Source: Phoronis australis (taxonomy: Eukaryota; Phoronida; Phoronidae). From it: a DNA stretch of 64,000 nucleotides. A program made the position numbers and the translations under genes. Location: assembly GCA_002633005.1 (NCBI GenBank), contig NMRA01000360.1:378758-442757 (forward strand). The letters are read 5' to 3'. Under the pieces are notes generated by a model. The model ran no database searches. It saw only the letters and a program-made list of their open reading frames with translations, and was not told the origin of the DNA. This document shows positions 12,401 through 21,400 of the stretch, in pieces; positions within the stretch are counted from its first letter, which is position 1, and every line of letters starts with the position of its first letter.

Positions 12401-15400
12401 AAGAGTCCGGTGGCCAGTTGTGTGAAACGGTCCCACATAGGGACTCTACTATGTTCCCTAAATCCTCTGCATATTTGTGGGCCTGTGAAAACACCGATTA
12501 CCCTTTCTTACGCTGTTTGAGTATCATTACTAAGTCAATTTTTGATTTGATACAAATCGAGAGTGAACTTTATGTTGAATTCTCAATATTATTGAAAATA
12601 TATAGGGACCTTTTCATGCAATGCTTCTAATTTTGAGGACTCGGTCCTTAATTGTTTTTACTAGAGGACTCTGTCCTTAATTGTTTTTACTAAATTAAGG
12701 CCTCAGTCTTTAGTTATATTATTAGAAAATGCCATTAGGCAAAGAGGAGCTCATAATGAAGACAAAGTGATAGAAAAATATATTTGGCTAAAAAACAAAA
12801 GAAATACGAAAAAGGCTTTTTGGTTGAATCCCTATTTGGGTTTGTTTCATGCAACCGGGCACGGGAATCCACTGAATATTATGTTGTAGGACCGTGTCAT
12901 CTGAATATTATGTTGTAGGACCGTGTCATCTGAATATTATGTTGTAGGACCATGTCATCTGAATATTATGTTGTAGGACCGTGTCATCTGAATATTATGT
13001 TGTAGGACCGTGTCATCTGAATATTATGTTGTAGGACCGTGTCATCTGAATATTATGTTGTAGGACCGTGTCATCTGAATATTATGTTGTAGGACCGTGT
13101 CATCTNAGCGAGAGAAGGGGAGGATGTCGAGCATGAGGTGAAGTCAGAGGAGGCCACAGTGAATAACGGGTCCGGGGAGGATGAAGGGGTGAAGGCTGAA
13201 GAGAAGGAGGAGACGGACTCCATGCCTACACTGGAGCCCGAGATGGAGAACCAGGTATTTTGATATATTGCTTTGATGTGAGAATGGTTGTGAGGCAAAC
13301 GACCTAATAATTCAGGAGTGGTTTGAATGTCTACTACATTCTAGCTGACTCGTTTTCTGTCGTTATCTGACGTTGTGATTTATTATTGAAGGGAGATAAG
13401 AAGAGAAAGGAAATTGATGAATAAATTAAGGCTTAGAATTTTGTGCTCAATAAAGTAACTGTTAGATAAAATGTGACTGTCATGTGTGCCTTGATGCTTA
13501 TATTTATCTGAGTAATGGTAAGGGATTTTGAGGCTCAGCGTAATTGCATTAGCTGTCTACTGAAAGTTGTGTGAGTGACAAGACTGTGTTGTTCTGCAGG
13601 ACTCGCGAGCGGAGAGCACCGCCTGTACAGAGCCTGGTGACCTGACAGTTATGGACGCTGACAAGGATTCTTCAGTAGCGGACATTCTGGCACAGACACT
13701 ACACAATCGTTCTATGCAGTGGCCCAAGGTACTTTACTGATTGTAACACATGTCCATACCTCGATTTATCGTGGTAGTCCAACCTCTGGTTTCTGTGAGA
13801 CACAAACTTGTCTATACTGCTATTTATTCGTGTTAATCTAACCTCTGGTTTCTCTTATAACCCGGCCATCCTGTGATTACATTCATGGCGAGCTGAGGTG
13901 TCTACAGCGGTTGTTCTCAGCTGGCTAATACCTCAGTGTATTTATATGCCATGTGCTTAAGATATAGGTGTTCTACCTCGTCTCTGAATATGTCCTATCT
14001 GGTTGCTGAATTTCGCCTTTCTCAATCGTTGCCTGGGAATATTTCCTCTCGTGTGGTATCCATGAAATTGCATGCCTCTTCTCATGACGTTACATTGTCG
14101 GAACGTAAAGTTAGACAGACTGTCTTGGAAGAATCTTAGTGTAGAAATGGATGTACAGAGTGGATAATGTGTTCAAGAGTCCGGTGGCCAGTTGCATGAA
14201 ACGGTCCTACATAGGGACTCTACTATGTTCCCTAAATCCTTTGCATATTTGTGGGCCTGTGAAAACACCGATTGCCCTTTCCTACGCTGCTTGAGTATCA
14301 TTACTAAGTCAATTTTTGATTTGATACAAATCGAGAGTGAACTTTACGTTGAATTCTCAATATTATTGAAAATATTTAGGGACCTTTTCATGCAACGCTT
14401 CTAATTTTGAGGACTCGGTCCTTAATTGTTTTTACTAAATTAAGGCCTCAGTCTTTAGTTATTTTATTAGAAAATGCCATTAGGCAAAGAAGAGCTCATA
14501 ATAAAGACAAAGTGATAGAAAAATATATCTGACTAAAAAACAAAAGAAATACGAAAAAGGCTTTTTGGTTGAATCCCTATTTGGGTTTGTTTCATGCAAC
14601 CGGGCACGGGAATCCACTGATAATTATGTTGTAGGACCGTGTCCTCTGAATATTATGTTGTAGGACCATGTCATCTGAATATTATGTTGTAGGACCGTGT
14701 CATCTGAATATTATGTTGTAGGACCGTGTCATCTGAATATTATGTTGTAGGACCGTGTCATCTTCCTTCGCCTTGAGCAAGTGTGTCACTGCATCAAGAC
14801 GGGCGAATGGAACACAACGCGCAAGTCTAGCTACAACCCGTACGACTCGCTCTCGGCCACACCCATTGGCACGCCATCAGCTCCGCCCAGGACAGATACG
14901 CCAGAGTACAGCTTCGTGGACACTCCCGATTCTATGTCAGGATTCAAGGTGAAAAGTGGTCTTAGTTCAAAAGACTTGAGGGTCTGTGTAAAGGAGGTAT
15001 GAGCAGTGTGTGCGTGTCATGCCGTGTGTCAGTCTGGTGTGTCGTAGGTAGAGAACTTACTGGCTGACTCGCTGACATGTCCTTTGACCGTGGTTAGGCT
15101 GCACACTGTTCACTGATGACGTGTCTTCAGGACAGGAATTGCACATGATTTCCTCACTGACTAACTTCACTATGCATTTTGTTTGAATTCGTATAACTCT
15201 ACTAAACTCTCGAGTTGAAGTAACTTGTGTCTCCAGAATTCTGTAGTTATTATTGGCCAGTTCTAACTGGTAATTAGTAAAGCTATTTTTGGTCACAAAT
15301 ATTTTCTTTGGCTTAATGGTTGATGTGATACATATATGTAGATGTGAGACATATATGTAGATGTCATACATATATGTAGATGTGATACATATATGTAGAT

Positions 15401-18400
15401 GTGAGACATATGTGTAGATGTGATACATATATGTAGATGTCATACATATATGTAGATGTCATACATACATGTAGATGTGAAACATATATGTAGGTTCTAG
15501 GCTAAAACACTCTACTGGAAATACAGATGATGAAACTAGATCCAACTCAGACTTCACTGTGTTGATTAATATCAATTCGAGCTTTTTAACCCTGATGTAT
15601 TTCCACTACTGTACCTTTTCTGATTTGCATAGTCGAGATTTTAAAGTTTTCGCTTTTTGAATTTGTTCGGAATGACAATACGGCTTGGTAACTTTTTGTT
15701 GCTCAAACCAACAGGGCGAAGGGTTGAAGTTGACCATCCACAAAAGGCGAGGCAGACGGAGAAAGGCGGAAATTGAGATGGAACGCAGTGAGTCTTGTTA
15801 CGCACTTGTTTTTGTCACGGCAGAGTCACGCTTAAAAATATCTCAGGCTAAGGTTTGCTAGTTTTGCTGGATATCTGAGTCGTAGATAGATAACCAGAAG
15901 TTAGGTTAAAGTAATGAGCAAGTTGAAGGGTAATGTATCTTTGGATTAGTGGTATTGGCTTGGTTTTTTTGATTTACCGTTAGTAGTTGAAAAGATTTTT
16001 GAATACGTGGTGAATATAGTGTGAGAAGCCTGCCATGAGTTCTTGGCCTTTTTCATTCACCTGCAGCTGTACGAGAACTGTCTAATTTTAAAGGGCTGTA
16101 ACTGTGGTACTTGCAGAAATCAAAAAAATCTGCTTAACTTTTGAACTTTATGTTTGGTATTTTGTCGTGACTATTCGACTCAAATGTTTGTATCAGAAGT
16201 CAGCCATGAGCTGGGGAGTACTTGTATTGTTCTGAATATATCTTGCTTGTATTTCAGATGCAAGGCTGCGTGCTCTAATGGGAACACCCAGTATGGCCTC
16301 CAGTGACGGGGAACACAGCGAATCCAGCATGTCCGCCATGAATGTAAGTCATGAATATCACGAATATTCACCCATGTGTGAGTAATTTATTAAAACTAAA
16401 TCTTGATAGTACTTAAGAAAAGGGGATTTTACTTAATTCCCATAGATTTACAGAGCCAAAAATATGAAGTTGGTGCTATAGTAAACTTTGCAAAGTCAAA
16501 CTTTAATCTGTGCTCTCGTGTCAGTGTTTCAGTTCAGAGGTTTCTCATTTCATAAATACTAACACGGACGACTCCTGTGGTGTTATGAACTTTGGAAATG
16601 AGTTGGTAATTTTATTGCGACACCATGAAGTTGGGACGTTTCTGTGCATTCTTGGGGAATACAAATGATGAAATTAGATCCAACTCAGAGCACACTGTGT
16701 TGATTCATTTCAATTCGAGCTTTTTAACCCTGATGTATAGCCCCAAGAAATGCACGTTCTTGTAAACGCGTTCATAACTGGCGATAATTGACTGCTATGC
16801 CTGTCTACATAGTGTTACATTCATCAGTTGAACATACCCCGTGTGTATTGTCTTTCTTCAGGTGTCTGACATGGTCAACGGGAGAAGTGCTGCAGATCTG
16901 TTTGGATTGGGCCGAGATGTAGACAGTGAGGGAAGTTTACTGCAAGAGGTCAGTCGATTTGTTTTCGACAGCTTTGTGTGCAATTAGCAGCCATGAATTT
17001 TAGTCTGAATCCAATTTATTAGTGATCTTATCTTTGACTACGGAAATACACGTGATGAAACTGGATCCAACTCAGACTGTGTACTGTGTTGATGTTTCCA
17101 AATTCGAGCTTTTTAACCCTGATGTATTTCTGTACAGTAATTAGACAAACCCTGTGTAGATTGTGTACCTGTTTCTGATTTCTAGTGCAGTTATCATGTT
17201 GCAAAGTATTCAGAAAATTGAACCATGGCTATTGTTCATCTGAAAGTCCAGTTTGCGTGTAGCGATATTCTGTAAGGTTTACATGTCATTGGCTATTGGG
17301 TATTTAGATGAGTTCGCTCAGTTCAATTTGTGAATTCTCATTTTAACACAAAGAACTAATCTGTCAACTGTCAGGGCTTGGAATTTTCCTCTTTTAAGGA
17401 GATTTCCTCTTTTTTGGTTTCGATTTTCTCATATTTGATTTCCAGTTTCCGCTTTTTTCATCTCTTTTTTATCATTACTTTAACTTTCTTCGTGCTAAAA
17501 TGTTTATTTCAGTTAAATATTAAAACACAAATAAAATATTTCTATCACACCAGCCTATTTATTTCTGGAACTATAGGGCCTACATCACCTGGAAAATTTT
17601 TCTCGTTTTTGTCAGTGGTCATTCCAAGCCCTGAACTGTATTGCTGACATGGGAACTGATTTGGCTGTGAATCAAACTTGAATTTTTCTTGGGAATGATG
17701 TAATATCGCTATCAACAACTAACATTTTATTATTGTGGATGTTACAGGAGGGTGACGTCCCGGTTAAGAAGAAGCGAGGTCGTAAGCGCAAAGCAGACAA
17801 GCTGGCGGAACAGGCACTGGCTGAGGCTCTGTCCATGAGGAGACATACAGCTGGAAGGACAAGTTTTGACCCTGGTATGTCCATCAGCCCAGCTACAGAT
17901 TGGAGACAGTAGTAAAGCAGTGGCAACTAGCTATTGCAGCCTTAGACTTGTAAAACCGCTGGATACGTGGAGTCCTTTTGCTATTGGATGAAGTGTATTG
18001 CTATAAAGTTATCCAGCAAAAATGGCACTCTCTTGCCATGCCTCATGTGAAGACAGTACTAATATCACATGTAGACAAGTTGTGATAATTTGAAGAAGTT
18101 GAGTAAGACAAAGTTTTGAAGATTATGAATTAAAATAAAGTAATCTGGTGTGATTTTGCACGCTTTGATGCTCCATTTTTCTGTCAGTTCTATTGGATCA
18201 ATACATTTTCGTTGATACTAATTATTATTGATTAAATATGGTCAGTAGCCAATAGGGTTGAATATTTACCTTGCTTGACTATTTTGGTACAATTTGACAA
18301 TTCTCTCATTTTACTAGAACCATTTCAACGGAAATGCTGGTTAGTGGCATTGTTTCCTGATGATGGTTTGATATCAGTAAGCTGAAACATTGACAACTTG

Positions 18401-21400
18401 GATCATGAATCCCGTCTCGGTTTTCATTTTCAACTTTCTCCTGGAAATACCTATTTGTATTGAATAAAATCAAATTGTTGCCTCTTTTTCTTGTACAGAA
18501 ATATTGATTTTGTGTGCACTTATAAGAGGTTAAGCATTATTTTAAATCTGATGGCCTGATAGCCGGATTTTAAATGACTGTTTTGCTGACGTGTTAGTTC
18601 TTTCTCCTCAGAGATGGTGCTTGCGCAGGCATCTCTTCACCAAGCCTCTCTGCTGTTTGCCGAGACGCGCGTGCCCGTCATCAATCTGAAGGACGGTAGC
18701 CGCCTGTCCGGGGACCAGGCTCCCATGCGTAAGGACCTGGAAGAGTGGCTAGAGGAACACCCTGGTTACATGGTGGAGGCAGCCGAAGATGAGGAGGTGG
18801 GTGTTACCGCCAGTTGTGGACTGAGGGGAGAAAGGCTATAATGAGATTCACTTATACATAGTTGATGATAAATAGTGCAGGTGCACGCTATTTTGACTTC
18901 TACCCTATTTATTCGGAATGGAAGACTTTGTATTCAGGAGGTGGCGCCAGTGAATAAAGGCTCCGTTTTGAACACCTGAATAGATTGGGAGCAGAGAGCT
19001 GTTGATGAGAATACTGGCGTCTTTGCGCGGATGGTCATGTTGATTACCCGAATGAATGCTTATGTATGGGTAGGACCATTGTCTCACTAGCGCCATCTAG
19101 TGAATATAAAGTTGCCCTTTTATTGATTGGTGTCACTTGGCTTGTAGTTTTCACCTTGAAACGTGTATGTACTATACACCATATTCACTCAGTATCCGTT
19201 TTAAAAGTGAGCCTCTTTTTAGGTTTTGAAAACAATGCATTTTGCGCTTAAATAGAGCGGAAAACGTGATTTTTTTTTGCATGCCTCGTTATATTCTTGT
19301 CTCAAATGCAGTGTTTTTTTTTTAAACTTAAAAAGAGGCTCACTACTAAAATGGTGACGGCATGAGTAAGGTCTATTGCTTGAAGTTTCATTGTTGTGTT
19401 GACCGCTGAATGAAGCTCTTGTCCAGTTTTGTAATTACTGCAGGCCTCTTAAGCATGGTGAACCAACATATTTTATGTTTTACAACTGTGGTTGTTGCTA
19501 TGGAAATACAGATGATGAAACTAGATCCAACTCAGACTCTGCTGTGTTGATTAATATCAATTCGAGCTTTTTAACCCTGATGTATTTCCTCCTATGGATT
19601 ATATTGTTTGCGTGATGGTTGTTAAGTTTTGGTTCGTGAAACAGTTTTGAATACAAAACATTCAACATGTCACTGTTACGTGTTATAAAAGCATATAACC
19701 TTGACCCATTTTCCTACTCGGGTGTTCTGTGCAGGTAGAGTTTATGCAGAAAAAGTACAATTTTTTGTTCAAAGGCATTGGGACTTCTTTTTGTGAATCA
19801 TTTGAATATCTAACTGCGAGTTCCACTGCTTCGAAATCTCTGTCCAAAACTCTAAGTTACATGTAAAATGTCCTTGGTGCCACATTTTAGTGCTCAAAAT
19901 AATCCGTGTGTAAATTGGAATGTGACTGTTGCCTTATACTTTGCTGTTGCTTATGTTTCAGGGCATGTTAGATAAACGGCGGAGACGTAGACCGCGACTG
20001 GACCCCTTGAGACTTGACCCTGACCACATAACTGGAGATGAAAACGTGTCTGTGATAAATAGGGAAACTGGCAAAAAGGTGTGTTAGTTTGGCTCAGTTA
20101 AGTGTGCTAACTTGTGTGGATGAAATATATATGTTCACTTGGTGCTTATGAACACAGTTGTAGTTTTTATACCAAATTTAGATTTTGGTGTAGATAGCTG
20201 TTCTAGCATTTGTTAATGGCTTGTCAGAGAATGACAGAAGTTCGGGAATTTTTTATTGATTGGTGTTTTTGGGAAGGTTTTTTGCTTGTTCTCGATTAAT
20301 TCTTGCTGTCTTTTTTTCACCTTGTCTTTTTTGCATAATAGTATGGCTGACATTAAATCGCTTATGACTGAGATGGTGCATCTTAGTAAACCATTGTTAC
20401 CATTCCAGATTACTGGTGCAAAGGCTCCCCCCATAAAGCATTTGGCTCTGTGGCTGAAACAGAACCCTACGTTTGACGTGGACCCCAAGTGGGCACACAT
20501 CGTGAAGGAGAAGGCCGACATTCCCGACGAGCTCAAAGACAGGATACGTCTTCCATCAGACAGGGGGCGCCGCAGTATGCCCAGCAGCTCGCTGCTGCCA
20601 CCTGAGCTCCAGTTCCCAGGAACATCTGGTCTCGGTGCATTGCCCAGCCTCACTAATCCAGCCATGTTGAGTGCTATGCACAAGTTTCCACTCAACGTTC
20701 CGTTCGGTGGTCTTCCCTCCATGGGCCTAATGTCTTCAATGATGGGTCTGCCCAACTTCCCCTTCCCAGTCGTCTCCACGGCCAACTCGGACTCCGCCAG
20801 TGATAGAAAGAGCCCCAAGGACTCGAGCAAGCGCAAGTCTGACTCGCCAGGTAGTAGTAGCAATGCCGCTGTCGCGGCGGCTGCTGCCGCCGAAGCAGCA
20901 GCGGCGACTTCAGCTGCTGCGTTTCCGTTCATGTACAACCCGTTCATGTATCACTCACTGTTGGCAGCGCAGGGCCTGGCTGGCTTCAGTCTTCCTACCA
21001 GTCTTCCCACCTCGTTTGCCACCTTGGCTCAGGCAGGGCTGGCTAATGGTTTGAAGGAATCAGAGGAGACGGAAGAATCCGCACGCAAGTCGGAGGGTGA
21101 ACAGGAGGAGGCCCAGGATTTGTCCGTTAAGAAAACAGTTGAGCCAGAGAAAACTCGTGAGGGAGGCCAAAGCTCTAGTGAACACAAACACTCTAAGGAG
21201 AAACATGGCCATCATCACCACCACCATCGAAAGCACAAAGATCGACATGGGGATCACAGTTCACAACGTAAGACAGACAGCAGCAGTCAGTCGTCTTCGT
21301 CGCGAAAAAAGATTGAGCGAATCGCTGAAGCTCTAGCCATTAAACAGAACAAAGACGGCGTGGCGGAGGATAGTCACCCCGAGCCAACCAAAGACAAGGG

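Larger units (their letters stand above)
14949..15714 (+). other. CHD intron 12 (snoRNA host)
   Basis: Holds a 19-bp minisatellite (15322-15493) and snoRNA copy 1, which ends 110 nt before the acceptor, a usual position for intron-encoded C/D snoRNAs. Confidence 0.7.
16949..17747 (+). other. CHD intron 15 (snoRNA host with transposon)
   Basis: Carries snoRNA copy 3 and then a 262-bp transposon (17372-17633) between the snoRNA and the acceptor. The insertion adds to its distance from the acceptor. Confidence 0.7.
18797..19961 (+). other. CHD intron 17 (snoRNA host)
   Basis: Carries a foldback repeat (19207-19343) and snoRNA copy 4, which ends 372 nt before the acceptor. An isolated gcgccatctagtg lies at about 19091. 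Confidence 0.65.

Noticed and set aside
8321-14762. CRISPR-like arrays
   Set aside because: Units repeat end to end with no unique spacers, in an animal gene; they are minisatellites.
15057-15443. 128-codon minus-strand open frame
   Set aside because: Half of it is translation of the 19-bp minisatellite (HIYTYVS-type repeats).
16949-17374. Reading the four snoRNA repeats as MITEs because of their inverted ends
   Set aside because: The inverted ends are the snoRNA terminal stems. C and D boxes abut them, both guides match 18S, and all copies share the host strand.
18350-18390. TGATGAT ... CTGA in CHD intron 16 as a snoRNA
   Set aside because: The boxes are only about 17 nt apart, too short to hold a guide.
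20213-20947. 244-codon minus-strand open frame
   Set aside because: It lies antisense to CHD exon 19; its Ala-rich part is the mirror of the poly-Ala GC-rich tract and no family is recognised.
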